Shown: positions 33,848-42,951 of the stretch, in pieces | How positions within the stretch are numbered: position 1 is the first letter of the stretch | Layout of the letters: each line of letters opens with the position of its first letter | NCBI GenBank assembly: GCA_947475415.1 | Contig: CANJLH010000014.1 | Location: 1-64,000, forward strand | Reading direction: 5' to 3' | DNA from: Caulobacteraceae bacterium | GTDB taxonomy: Bacteria > Pseudomonadota > Alphaproteobacteria > Caulobacterales > Caulobacteraceae | Length of the DNA: 64,000 nucleotides | The notes under the pieces: model-generated | What the model was told of the DNA's origin: nothing | The model's input: only the letters and a program-made list of their open reading frames with translations | The model's database searches: none | Position numbers and translations under genes: made by a program

Positions 33848-35250
33848 CAGGCGAACTCCCGCACGTCGGCGAAGCGGCCGGCCACCGCCGTCGCCGCCGC
33901 CGTGGCCGGGCTGACCAGGTGCGTGCGCGCGCCGGGCCCCTGCCGGTTCTCGAAGTTGCGGTTAGAGGTCGAGGCGCATCGCTCGCCGGGACCGACGCTG
34001 TCAAACTTGCTGCCGAAGCACATGGAGCAGCCGGGGTCGCGCCACTCGAAGCCGGCCTCGGTGAAGATGCGATCCAGACCCTCAGCCTCGGCGGCGCGCT
34101 TGATCAGGCCAGATCCAGGGACCGCCATGGCGCGAACCCCGGCGGCGACCTTGCGGCCCTTGAGCACCTGGGCCGCCGCGCGCAGGTCGGCGAGGCGCGA
34201 ATTGGTGCAGGAGCCGATGAACACCCGATCGACGCTCACATCCTGCATCCTCTGGCCGGGCGTCAGGCCGACATAGTCCAGCGAGCGCCGCCAGGCCGTC
34301 GCGGCCGCCGCATTGGGCGCCGCGTCCGGGCCCGGCACCACGGCGTCAATGCCGACCACCTCGTCCGGAGAAGTCCCCCAGGTGACCTGCGGCGCGAGGT
34401 CGCCGGCATCCACATCGACCCTGCGCGACCACACCGCATCCTCGTCGGAGGCCAGCGTGCGCCAGTAGGCCAACGCCTGATCCCATAGCGCCCCTGACGG
34501 CGCCATCGGCCGACCCTTCAGCCAGGCGAAAGTGATCTCATCCGGCGCCACCAGGCCCGAACGCGCGCCCGCCTCCACCGCCATGTTGCACAGCGTCAGC
34601 CGTCCCTCCATGGACAGCCGCCGCACCGCCTCGCCGGTGAACTCGATGGCGTGACCGACGCCTCCTGCTGCGCCGACCGCTCCCATCACCGCAAGCGCCA
34701 GGTCCTTGCCGCTGACCGCCGGGTGCGGCGTTCCGGAAATCTCCACTCGCATGGGCTTCGCGGCGCGCTGGATGAGGGTTTGGGTGGCCAGGATATGGGC
34801 CAGTTCCGACGAGCCCACCCCAAAGGCCAACGCCCCCAGCGCACCGTGGGTGGATGTGTGAGAATCGGCGCAGGCGATAATCAGTCCGGGTTGGGTGAAC
34901 CCCTGCTCGGGCCCCACCACATGCACGATACCCTGGCGTTCGTCATCCAGGCCAAGGAAGCTGATCCCATGGTCAACGGCGTTGCGCCGCAACTGTTCCA
35001 CCATCGCCGCCGCCCCGCCGCTGATCGCCGCGCGGTCCTTGGTCGGCACCGAATGGTCGGGCATGGCCAGGGTCGAGGAAGGCCGGCGCACCGCATGGCC
35101 CCCGGCGCGCAACATGTCGAAGGCCGGAAAGCTGGTGCCGTCGTAAATCAGCTGGCGGTCAGTGGCGATCAGGCAGACCCCGTCGCCCAGGTCCTCCACC
35201 ACATGACTGTTCCAGATCTTCTCATATAGCGTCAGAGACTTTGCGGCCAC
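33847..35250 (-). CDS. leuC: 3-isopropylmalate dehydratase large subunit (LeuC-type)
   Basis: 467 residues with the 4Fe-4S ligands in GSCTNSRLADLRA and DPGCSMCFGSKFD, and DHSVPT near residue 60 in place of the usual DHNVST. N-terminal LYEKIWNSHVV and RTHLVSPATAAATA-type end are standard. It starts at a GTG. Sequence around residues 25-60 (DGTSFPAFDMLR) differs from housekeeping LeuC. It could serve leucine synthesis or a branch such as citraconate/dimethylmalate metabolism. Confidence 0.85.
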   Translation of the reverse strand: MAAKSLTLYEKIWNSHVVEDLGDGVCLIATDRQLIYDGTSFPAFDMLRAGGHAVRRPSSTLAMPDHSVPTKDRAAISGGAAAMVEQLRRNAVDHGISFLGLDDERQGIVHVVGPEQGFTQPGLIIACADSHTSTHGALGALAFGVGSSELAHILATQTLIQRAAKPMRVEISGTPHPAVSGKDLALAVMGAVGAAGGVGHAIEFTGEAVRRLSMEGRLTLCNMAVEAGARSGLVAPDEITFAWLKGRPMAPSGALWDQALAYWRTLASDEDAVWSRRVDVDAGDLAPQVTWGTSPDEVVGIDAVVPGPDAAPNAAAATAWRRSLDYVGLTPGQRMQDVSVDRVFIGSCTNSRLADLRAAAQVLKGRKVAAGVRAMAVPGSGLIKRAAEAEGLDRIFTEAGFEWRDPGCSMCFGSKFDSVGPGERCASTSNRNFENRQGPGARTHLVSPATAAATAVAGRFADVREFA

Positions 35251-35340
35251 GCTAGGCGCCTTTACAGGTAAGTTGACCTGAGGACCTACCTATAGCGCGG
35301 CGCCCGGCGGCGCCACGCGAAAGGGCGCGGGAGCGAGGCG

Positions 35341-37077
35341 ATGACTTACGACTTTGACCTGGTGATTCGTGGCGGGACCGTGCTCGACGGAACGGGCGAG
35401 GCGGCATTCGAGGCCGATGTGGCCGTGGTCGGCGGCCGCATCGCCGCGGTTGGGCCAGGCTTGGCGCGCGGCGCAGATGAAATCGACGCCAAGGGCCTGC
35501 TGGTCACGCCCGGCTTCGTAGACATCCACACCCACTATGACGGCCAAGTCACCTGGGAGCGGCGGTTGTCGCCGTCATCGGAGCACGGCGTCACCACCGT
35601 CGTCACAGGCAACTGCGGGGTCGGCTTCGCGCCCTGCCACCCCGAGGACCGAGAAGAACTGATCGCCCTGATGGCCGGGGTCGAGGACATTCCCGAGGTG
35701 GTGATGGCCGACGGCCTGCCCTGGAACTGGGAAAGCTTCGGCGACTACCTGGACAGCGTCGACTCCCAGCCCCACGACGCCGACATCGGCGCGATGCTGC
35801 CTCATTCGGCCCTGAGGGTTTATGTGATGCGCCAGCGCGCCGTTGACCGCGAGCAAGCCACCGAAGCTGATCGCGCGCACATGGCCCAGCTGACCCGCGA
35901 GGCGATCGAAGCCGGCGCCCTGGGCTTTGGCACCTCCCGCGCCGTGCAACAGAAGTCGGTGCGCGGTCAGCCGATCCCCACCGTCGGGGCGGCGGAAGAT
36001 GAGCTGCGCGCCATCCTGGGCGCGATGACCCAGACCGGCCGCGGGGTCTTTCAGGCGTTGTCGGACTTCGATCAGTTCAGGAGCGTCGACGCCGAGTTCG
36101 CCATGTTCCGCCGCCTCGTCGCCGAGACCGGTCGGCCGATGTCCTTCACCCTGAATCAGAAGCACGGCGACCCGAACGGCTGGCGTCGGCTCCTAGACCT
36201 CACCCATGAGGCTCAGGCTCAGGGCCTGAATATCCGCGGCCAGGTGCTCGGCCGCCCCACCGGCCTGCTGCTCGGCCATGAGCTTTCACAGAATCCCTTC
36301 GTCCATTGCCCAAGCTATGCGCCGCTGGCGAAGATGCCGCTGGCGCGCCGAGCGGCCGAGCTGAACCGGCCCGAAACCCGAATGACGCTGCTCGGCGAAC
36401 TGGCCGGGACCGACCACATGAAGCGCACCAAGTCGGTGCGCGACTGGACTCGGATGTTCGATCTGTCCGATCCGCCCAACTACGAACCGGAACCCTCCGA
36501 CAGCGTCGCTGCCCGCGCCCAGGCCATGGGGATCTCTCCGGCCGAGCTCGCCTACGACCTCCTGTTACGAGAGGGCTGCCGCGCGGTAATGCTGCTCACC
36601 GCCCAGAACTACGCCGGATACTCGCTGGACGACGCTCTGGACATGATGAAGGGGCCACACACCATCCTGGGCCTCGGCGACGGCGGCGCCCACCTGGGCC
36701 TGGTCTGCGACGCCAGTTGGACTACCACCATGCTGGCCTACTGGACCCGCGACCGCAGGCGCGGCGAGCGCATGGCTCTGACTGAAGTGGTCCGCAAGAT
36801 GACCAGCGAGAACGCCCAGGCGGTGGGTCTGAACGATCGCGGCCGCATCGCCGCCGGCTACCGCGCCGACCTCAACGTCATCGACTACGACCGACTGCAA
36901 CTAGGATCGCCCCAGGCGGTCTATGACCTGCCTACCGGCGGACGTCGCATCGTCCAGCGGGCCTCTGGCTATGTCGCCACCGCGGTTTCCGGCCAGGTCA
37001 CCTATCGCGAGGGCGAAGCCACCGGCGCCCTGCCCGGCCGGGTGGTGCGCGGACCTCAGGCCGCGCCCCATTCATAG
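35341..37077 (+). CDS. N-acyl-D-amino-acid deacylase family amidohydrolase
   Basis: 578 residues with VDIHTHYDGQVTWERRLSPS metal ligands near residue 60-80, GNCGVGFAPC and a later GDGGAHLGLVCDASW. This is the D-aminoacylase branch of the amidohydrolases that cleaves N-acyl-D-amino acids or related amides. The protein is somewhat longer than D-aminoacylase (about 480-500). The next gene starts directly after the stop (TAG-ATG), so the two form one unit. Confidence 0.87.
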   Translation: MTYDFDLVIRGGTVLDGTGEAAFEADVAVVGGRIAAVGPGLARGADEIDAKGLLVTPGFVDIHTHYDGQVTWERRLSPSSEHGVTTVVTGNCGVGFAPCHPEDREELIALMAGVEDIPEVVMADGLPWNWESFGDYLDSVDSQPHDADIGAMLPHSALRVYVMRQRAVDREQATEADRAHMAQLTREAIEAGALGFGTSRAVQQKSVRGQPIPTVGAAEDELRAILGAMTQTGRGVFQALSDFDQFRSVDAEFAMFRRLVAETGRPMSFTLNQKHGDPNGWRRLLDLTHEAQAQGLNIRGQVLGRPTGLLLGHELSQNPFVHCPSYAPLAKMPLARRAAELNRPETRMTLLGELAGTDHMKRTKSVRDWTRMFDLSDPPNYEPEPSDSVAARAQAMGISPAELAYDLLLREGCRAVMLLTAQNYAGYSLDDALDMMKGPHTILGLGDGGAHLGLVCDASWTTTMLAYWTRDRRRGERMALTEVVRKMTSENAQAVGLNDRGRIAAGYRADLNVIDYDRLQLGSPQAVYDLPTGGRRIVQRASGYVATAVSGQVTYREGEATGALPGRVVRGPQAAPHS

Positions 37078-38061
37078 ATGATAACCGCCGCCGAGGTCGC
37101 CCGTCGCCTGAGGATGCGCCTGCCGGCGTTCGGGGCGCCGATGTTCCTGGTTTCCGGGCCAGATTTGGTTATCGCCCAGTGCAAGGCGGGCATCGTCGGC
37201 GCCTTCCCGGCGCTCAACGCCCGGCCGGCTTCCCAGCTGGACGAATGGCTGCATCGGATCACCGAGGAACTCGCCGCCCACGACCGCGACCACCCCGACG
37301 CGCCCGCCGCCGCCTTTGGCGTCAACCAGATCGTGGCGGCCTCCAACGACCGGCTGGAGCATGACCTGGAGCTATGCGTGAAATGGAAGGTCCCGGTGGT
37401 GATCACTTCGCTGGGCGGCCTTGAGGAGGTCAACGCCGCGGTGCACGGCTATGGCGGCCTCACCTTTCACGACGTGATCAGCGACCGCTTCGCCCGCAAG
37501 GCGGTGGCGCGTGGCGCCGACGGCCTGATCGCGGTCTCCGCCGGCGCGGGCGGCGCCACCGGCATGCTATCGCCCTTCGCCCTGGTGAGCGAGATCCGCG
37601 CCTGGTACGAGGGGCCGCTGGCGCTCTCTGGGGCGATCGCCACCGGCCGCGGCATCCTGGCGGCCCAGGCGATGGGCGCTGACTTCGGGTATGTAGGCTC
37701 GGCCTTCATCGCCACCGACGAGGCCAACGCCCCGGACGACTACAAGGCCATGGTCCTGGCTGCGAAGGCCGACGATATCCTCAATAGCAAGCTGTTCACC
37801 GGGATTCCGGGCAACTTCCTCAAAGGCGCCGTCGCCCGCGCCGGCCTAGACCCGGACAATCTGCCGGATGTCGAGCCCCAGCGCATCGACTTCGGGGCCG
37901 ATGGAGCACGTGACGCGCGGCCCTGGCGCGACATCTGGGGCTGTGGTCAGGGGGTCGGCGCGGTAGCGTCGGCGATGCCGGCAGGCGCCTTCACTGACCG
38001 GCTGGCTGCCGAGTACGAGGCCGCGCGGCGCGAACTGGCGGACCTGCTCGCGCCGCGCTGA
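37078..38061 (+). CDS. Nitronate monooxygenase family protein
   Basis: 327 residues, FMN-binding barrel: RLPAFGAPMFLVSGPDLVIAQC at the start, GVNQIVAASNDRL, RGADGLIAVSAGAGGATG and LSGAIATGRGILAAQAMGADFGYVGSAF. Sequence is distinct from the member at 20463. It is preceded without any gap by the D-aminoacylase-like gene. Substrate unknown. Confidence 0.86.
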   Translation: MITAAEVARRLRMRLPAFGAPMFLVSGPDLVIAQCKAGIVGAFPALNARPASQLDEWLHRITEELAAHDRDHPDAPAAAFGVNQIVAASNDRLEHDLELCVKWKVPVVITSLGGLEEVNAAVHGYGGLTFHDVISDRFARKAVARGADGLIAVSAGAGGATGMLSPFALVSEIRAWYEGPLALSGAIATGRGILAAQAMGADFGYVGSAFIATDEANAPDDYKAMVLAAKADDILNSKLFTGIPGNFLKGAVARAGLDPDNLPDVEPQRIDFGADGARDARPWRDIWGCGQGVGAVASAMPAGAFTDRLAAEYEAARRELADLLAPR

Positions 38062-38073
38062 ACGCGTTCGCTC

Positions 38074-39354
38074 CTATTCGCCCTCCTCGGCCACAGGCCG
38101 TTTCGTGGCGGCGAATATGGCGGCCAAAATGCAACCCGCTGCGATGCCCTTGGTGAGGTCGCTGAAGATGGTCACGCCAAAGGTCGCCAGCAGCACTGTG
38201 GCGGAACGCCAGTCGCGCATCAGGCGCACGAACTCTTCCTTTTCGGCCATGTTCCAGGCCACCACCGTCAGCAGGCCGGCCAGGGCCGACAGCGGCACAA
38301 AGGCCGCCAACTGGGCCGCCGCCACCACGAAGATCAGCACGAAGACCGCGTGCAGCATGCCCGAAACCGGGCTCACGGCCCCGGCGCGCACATTGGTGGC
38401 TGTGCGCGCGATAGTCCCAGTGACGCAAATGCCCCCGAAGAACGAGGTCGCCACATTGGCGATTCCCTGGGCCACCAGCTCCATGTTCGACCGGTGTTTT
38501 CGGCTGCTCATTCCGTCAGCGATCTTGGCCGAAAGCAGGCTTTCCACTGCGCCCAGCAGGGTGAAGGAGAAGGCGGTCGGCAAGATCTTGACCACATAAT
38601 CCCATTGCAGGTTCGGCAACACCGGGTGCGGCATTCCCCGCGGAATGTCGCCGAAGCGGGCGCCAATGGTCTCAACCGGCAAGTGGAGCAGAACGCTTGC
38701 GCCTGATGCAAGCGCGACCGCGATCAGCATCCCCGGCCAAAGGGGTTTATACTTCCGCACGATCATGACGATCACCGCCACCGAAATCCCCAGGCCCACG
38801 GCCACGGGGTTCAAGGTGTGAAGGTGACTGCCTAGCGCCATCAGCTTCGGGAATAGCGGGCCAGGTTCGGGACTCTCCAGGCGTATTCCGCCGAAGTCCT
38901 TCAACTGGCTGGAGAATATGATCATCGCGATCGCACAGGTGAATCCCACGGTGACCGCGTGCGGGATGTGGCGGATCAGCGACCCCAGTCGGGACAGTCC
39001 CAGCAACGTCAGCATGACGCCTGACAGCAACATGGCGGTGACCACGCCCTCAATGCCGAACTTTGTCACCGCCGCGGCGACCAGCAGGATGAAGGCGCCG
39101 GCAGGACCGCCGATCTGAAACCGGCTGCCCCCCAGTGCGGAGACCAGGAAGCCGCCCACGATCGAGGCATAGAGCCCGCGTTCCGGTGACACGCCAGACG
39201 CCACGGCGATGGCCATGGAAAGCGGCAGGGCCACGACCGCGACCGTCAGGCCGGCGACAAAATCGCGCTGGAACTTCGGAAAATCATACCCTTCGCTGAG
39301 CGTTGTCAGCAGCTTGGGGCGGAGCAGGTGAGCGGTGGCTGTGCCGTCTGGCAT
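38074..39354 (-). CDS. SulP family inorganic anion transporter lacking a STAS domain
   Basis: 426 residues of membrane domain: FVAGLTVAVVALPLSMAIAVASGVSPERGLYASIVGG, the SulP signature, and a dozen hydrophobic segments. It stops at about residue 426 with FAATKRPVAEEGE, whereas most SulP proteins continue for 100 or more residues with a cytoplasmic STAS domain. No STAS frame is found downstream. Likely substrates are sulfate, bicarbonate or a dicarboxylate. Confidence 0.85.
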   Translation of the reverse strand: MPDGTATAHLLRPKLLTTLSEGYDFPKFQRDFVAGLTVAVVALPLSMAIAVASGVSPERGLYASIVGGFLVSALGGSRFQIGGPAGAFILLVAAAVTKFGIEGVVTAMLLSGVMLTLLGLSRLGSLIRHIPHAVTVGFTCAIAMIIFSSQLKDFGGIRLESPEPGPLFPKLMALGSHLHTLNPVAVGLGISVAVIVMIVRKYKPLWPGMLIAVALASGASVLLHLPVETIGARFGDIPRGMPHPVLPNLQWDYVVKILPTAFSFTLLGAVESLLSAKIADGMSSRKHRSNMELVAQGIANVATSFFGGICVTGTIARTATNVRAGAVSPVSGMLHAVFVLIFVVAAAQLAAFVPLSALAGLLTVVAWNMAEKEEFVRLMRDWRSATVLLATFGVTIFSDLTKGIAAGCILAAIFAATKRPVAEEGE

Positions 39355-39519
39355 GAATCTATCCTCGTATTGAGAGGGATTCGCAGCCTTGCCACAGTCA
39401 AGCCGCCGCCGAAAGCTGACGCTGCGTCGCGCTCAATGGCGCCGTTCGCCCCGGTGCGGCGAAAGGCGAACGCCCGCGTCACACACGCGTCCGCCCAATT
39501 CAGCCGTGATTCCAGCCGC

Positions 39520-40023
39520 TTAGAACGGTATTTCGTCGTCCAGGTCGGCTGTGAACGCCTCCTGCGGGCCGGACTTTGGGGCGCGTTGGCCGCTCGAGAA
39601 CCCGCCGGAATAGCCGCCGCCGTAGTCGCCGTCCCGCTCGCCAGCGCCGGCGCCGGCGCCGCCGCCCTCGCCCCTTCCGTCCAGCATGGTCAGTTCCCCG
39701 CGGAACTTCGGCAGCACCACCTCGGTCGAGAACTTCTCCTGCCCGGACTGGTCGGTCCATTTGCGGGTCTGGATCGTGCCCTCCAGATAGACCTTTGAGC
39801 CCTTGCGCAGGTACTGCTCGGCCACCTTCACCAGGTTGTCGTTGAAGATCACCACCCGGTGCCACTCGGTGCGCTCTTTGCGCTCGCCCGACGCCCGGTC
39901 GCGCCAACTCTCCGAGGTCGCCACCCGCAGGTTCGCCACCCGGTCGCCGGAGTTCAGGGAACGAATCTCCGGATCGGCCCCGAGATTGCCGATCAAGATC
40001 ACCTTGTTGACGCTGCCCGCCAT
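39520..40023 (-). CDS. ssb: Single-stranded DNA-binding protein
   Basis: 167 residues. The OB fold covers about 1-110 ([48 protein letters not shown]). A Gly/Ala-rich disordered linker follows, then the conserved acidic tip DLDDEIPF that recruits repair and replication proteins. The ATG at 40023 is fixed by the invariant start of the OB fold. A LexA box lies 83 bases upstream. The longer open frame is not needed. Confidence 0.95.
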   Translation of the reverse strand: MAGSVNKVILIGNLGADPEIRSLNSGDRVANLRVATSESWRDRASGERKERTEWHRVVIFNDNLVKVAEQYLRKGSKVYLEGTIQTRKWTDQSGQEKFSTEVVLPKFRGELTMLDGRGEGGGAGAGAGERDGDYGGGYSGGFSSGQRAPKSGPQEAFTADLDDEIPF

Positions 40024-40105
40024 GATGCTGTCCTTCAGTTTCCGTAGATGCGGGCGCGCGGCCCGCCGGCAAGCTAGCGCGCCCGGCGGAAGGGAGCAAT
40101 AGTTT

Positions 40106-40120
40106 GTTCGATGTTTGTTC
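40106..40120. promoter_or_regulatory. Alphaproteobacterial LexA (SOS) box upstream of ssb
   Basis: GTTC-GATGTTT-GTTC is an exact match to the alphaproteobacterial SOS box GTTC-N7-GTTC. It sits in the ssb upstream region, so ssb should be induced by DNA damage through LexA. Confidence 0.75.
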
Positions 40121-40208
40121 CAATTCCACCCACAGGAACCGCGAGCGCCTTTCACCCAATGTCTGGTTGAACCTCCGCCGCGCAGGATGCTTCGAGCGCA
40201 GCCGCCTT

Positions 40209-41021
40209 CTAGCCGCCGGCATCCGTTTCTTCCGGCGCGCCGCTCGGAAGATTTTCGGTCGCGCGCAACTTGAAAGCAAAATCCCGCAACAGGAACAGGC
40301 TGATGTCGTCGGTCATGCCATCGCCCTTGCGGAATGGCCGGTCGAGATGTCGCACCAGTAACAGTGCAAACAGCAGAATAAAGCTGATGATGCCGGTCAT
40401 CAGCACGCCTTCCAGCGGCTCCAGAGTCTTGAACGCCAGCATCAAGAGCAAGCAACTAGCCGCCAACGTCTGAACCATCAGGTACACCGAGGGCAGAACC
40501 TGCGTCTGCTGGACATAGGCGATCAGGCAAATGGCGCGTCTGAGGCTGTCCTGTTGCAAACGCAATCGCACGATATATCGCTCGGACAGATGCGTATCCT
40601 GCAGTCGATCGAAGTACGCCGTCAATTGGTCGACCTTGGCCAGGACCGCCTTCAGATCGCCGCTGGGATTGTTGACGTGAAGGCCCACCTCAAGCTCATC
40701 CACAATACTCAATAGCAACGCGCGGAGTGCGCCAAGACCGGCTTCGGGGCGATCTCGCGCGAACGACGCAACGTCTGCATGTATGGCCTCAAGCGCAACG
40801 CGCAGCTCCACGACCGTCGATTCCGCTTCGCCATAGTCTGAAAGCACCTGCGAAAGCAGGAAGCCCAACAGAAATATCGCGCCGGCGACGATGCTTGGAA
40901 TGAGCGCGCCATTGCCGAGAAACTCCAGTCCCAGTTCATGAACTGCGAATTTCAGCGCCATCATGAACAGAACAACTGGCAAAATCGAGGCGACCAGTCT
41001 GAATCGGCTCAGGATTTTCAC
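40209..41021 (-). CDS. Membrane protein of unknown function
   Basis: 270 residues. Two hydrophobic segments near 10-60 and two near 185-230 flank a soluble helical centre ([25 protein letters not shown]...). The N-terminus is [20 protein letters not shown]. The layout recalls bestrophin-like or DUF4239 proteins, but no diagnostic motif is visible and I do not assign a family. It has the same strand as the multiubiquitin gene, 236 bases downstream of it. Confidence 0.7.
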   Translation of the reverse strand: MKILSRFRLVASILPVVLFMMALKFAVHELGLEFLGNGALIPSIVAGAIFLLGFLLSQVLSDYGEAESTVVELRVALEAIHADVASFARDRPEAGLGALRALLLSIVDELEVGLHVNNPSGDLKAVLAKVDQLTAYFDRLQDTHLSERYIVRLRLQQDSLRRAICLIAYVQQTQVLPSVYLMVQTLAASCLLLMLAFKTLEPLEGVLMTGIISFILLFALLLVRHLDRPFRKGDGMTDDISLFLLRDFAFKLRATENLPSGAPEETDAGG

Positions 41022-41257
41022 GCGTTATCACCCCGGCGTCAGGATTTGTGTTCAACGAGAAATTCGATAGCCCCACCAAAGGGACTGCCTGTTCCCGATA
41101 GCGAATCCACCTCGGGCACGCACCCCGGATTTTTAGACGGTGTCGCGGCTTAGGCCTATGAACTGCCGCCGCGATGGGCGAGCGCATGGCTGTCCGCCAT
41201 CGACTGATCAGCGGCCGGGCGCCATCGATGGCGGTTTAGTCCGGTCGCGTCCTGTAG
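41022..41257. other. Gap between multiubiquitin gene and membrane protein gene
   Basis: No supported gene or motif. Short open frames on both strands have no recognisable similarity. Confidence 0.4.
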
Positions 41258-41818
41258 CTAGGACAGCGGTCGCGTCACAAACATTTCCAGAGCGGTGCCG
41301 GCCAGATCGACCAGTTCGGTATTTTGGATCGCGCGCTCCGTACCATCGGCCTGCTTGAGCCAGACGCCATGCGACTCTGCGGCCAGGTTCGCCAATTTCA
41401 ACACCGTCGCTCCGGTTATGAACGTCCCACCCCACTGATATTCCGCCCCGTTTATCGTAAACCGGAAGATGCGGTCGCTCTTGAACGCCAGGAACTTTTC
41501 GACGCCGTTGCGCAGGTCAATGGTCTCATCGACCCGTACCTCTTCCAGCAGGCCGCTGGCGAGCACCGCGAAGCAGACAAATTGCTCAGGCGGCTGGAAT
41601 TCGGCCAGTTCGCGAAGGGTGCGGCCGGTGGGAATCGGATCGGCGACGATAATCTCCTGATACCGAAATAGCGGATCGCCAACGCGGACGCGGTAGGGAC
41701 CTGTATCCCTTGGCCGGCGGCCTTCGCGCGCGCACGCTTCGATGTCTTCGATTTCGCTATTTTGAAGTTCGTTCATTCGTTGTTCCGCCATCGCCCCAGC
41801 TATACCATTGGGGGACAT
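41258..41818 (-). CDS. Multiubiquitin protein with two ubiquitin-like beta-grasp repeats
   Basis: 186 residues. An acidic helical start (IEDIEACAREGRRP, residues 23-36) leads into two repeats of about 70 residues (42-112 and 116-183). Each has a Y/F-R-(V/F)-x-(V/I) strand, an I-x-T-G-x-T-(L/V)-x-x-LA helix and a closing (I/V)DL..G-E-F block. This is the pattern of the bacterial Multiubiquitin family (PF14452), linked in other genomes to E1/E2-like and JAB-like genes. No such partner is present here. The last residues are FVTRPLS, without Gly-Gly. AAGGAG six bases before the ATG fixes the start. Confidence 0.8.
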   Translation of the reverse strand: MSPNGIAGAMAEQRMNELQNSEIEDIEACAREGRRPRDTGPYRVRVGDPLFRYQEIIVADPIPTGRTLRELAEFQPPEQFVCFAVLASGLLEEVRVDETIDLRNGVEKFLAFKSDRIFRFTINGAEYQWGGTFITGATVLKLANLAAESHGVWLKQADGTERAIQNTELVDLAGTALEMFVTRPLS

Positions 41819-42278
41819 TATGAACTCCTTGTGACAGTTTATTGTAGGCAGTGGGAAATCGGTCCTGGATGTCTCGATGCCATTGCCGATCAGGGAACCA
41901 CGGCCAACCCATCGGTCAGCCCGGTTTCAGCGTAATCTGAACCCGCTCGAACAGCTGGCCCCAGGAGGTGGCCTGTGATCGGCCGCTCACCCCAGCCGGC
42001 ACAGCGCCGTTCGGCGCGCCGCAAGCCTACGGTGAGGCGCAGCGTCCACGCGGCCCCGCCATATCGAGCGAACGCCGCGGGAACGTCCGCCAACTCACCC
42101 CACAGCCTCTGCTGCAACCCAACGGCGGCCGAAGTCGCCACCACGGCGAGGGGGCGTGACAAGTCCAATGGGAGGTGGCGTACCGGCGGCGGCGCAAAAA
42201 AACGCGCAACACACGCATAGTACTAGTGGACGGCCCCTCACAACCGTTCATAGTGGTCCCACGACGGGGGTATAAATC
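41819..42278. other. 460-base gap upstream of the multiubiquitin gene
   Basis: Open frames of 60-92 codons occur on both strands in this GC-rich stretch (for example 41890-42168, minus), but none has a ribosome site plus recognisable family features. The end nearest 42279 presumably holds the promoter of the secreted protein gene. I see no partner gene for the multiubiquitin protein here. Confidence 0.4.
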
Positions 42279-42893
42279 ATGAAATTCAGCAATATCGCGG
42301 CCGTGATGGCCGCATGTTCGATTGTGACCGCGCAGGCGCTGGCCGAGTCGCCGGTGATCACGATCCCTGCAGCTTCAAGGCCGCCGGCGCCACCGGCCGC
42401 CGCCGCGCCCATCGTCGTCGTCAGTCATCCGGTGGACCCGGCCACCTTCGTCATTCCCGAGGGAACCGAGTTCCCGGTCCGCCTCGAAGAGATGTTGAGC
42501 AGCAAGACAGCCCATGAGGGTGATCGTTTCACCGTCAGCCTGACCGAAGATGTGGCAATGGCAGGCGGCGAGATCATTCGCGCCGGCTACCGCGGCGTTG
42601 GCGAAATTGTCGATGCGCAGAAGAATGGGATGCTCGGCAAAGCCGGAAAGCTCAACATCCGCCTCACCTACCTCAAGGTCGGCGACCAGCGTATCCGCCT
42701 ACGCGCCTCCAAGGCCGCCCAAGGCGACCACCGCACCGGAGCCCAAGTGGTCACTGTCGTGCTGGTTGGCGTTTTCGCGGGCTTCATCAAGGGCAAGAAC
42801 ACCGAGATCCCGAGAGGCGCGCAGATCACCGCCTTCGCCGATCAGGACACCACGCTGCGAACGCCCCTCGCACCCCCGCCGCCTGAGACCTGA
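42279..42893 (+). CDS. Hypothetical secreted protein
   Basis: 204 residues. A signal peptide (MKFSNIAAVMAACSIVTAQALA) is followed by an Ala/Pro-rich stretch to about residue 55. The mature part has IPEGTEFPVRLEEMLSSKTAHEGDRF, GEIIRAGYRGVGEIVDAQKNGMLGKAG and a second apolar segment AQVVTVVLVGVFAGFIKGK. The beta-rich region recalls periplasmic proteins with TrbI/VirB10-like or SAF-like folds, not assignable by eye. Confidence 0.7.
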   Translation: MKFSNIAAVMAACSIVTAQALAESPVITIPAASRPPAPPAAAAPIVVVSHPVDPATFVIPEGTEFPVRLEEMLSSKTAHEGDRFTVSLTEDVAMAGGEIIRAGYRGVGEIVDAQKNGMLGKAGKLNIRLTYLKVGDQRIRLRASKAAQGDHRTGAQVVTVVLVGVFAGFIKGKNTEIPRGAQITAFADQDTTLRTPLAPPPPET

Positions 42894-42951
42894 ACTGCGC
42901 TCACGACACTACCCGCAATTTTTCGGCGTAGCGTGCGCCGCCTAAACCCCC

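Noticed and set aside
32699..34276. 525-codon plus-strand frame opposite the phosphatase and leuCD
   Set aside because: Antisense of three well-supported genes; composition is typical of a GC shadow.
41890..42168. 92-codon minus-strand frame upstream of the multiubiquitin gene
   Set aside because: No similarity, no ribosome site and overlapping frames on the other strand; cannot be supported as a partner gene.
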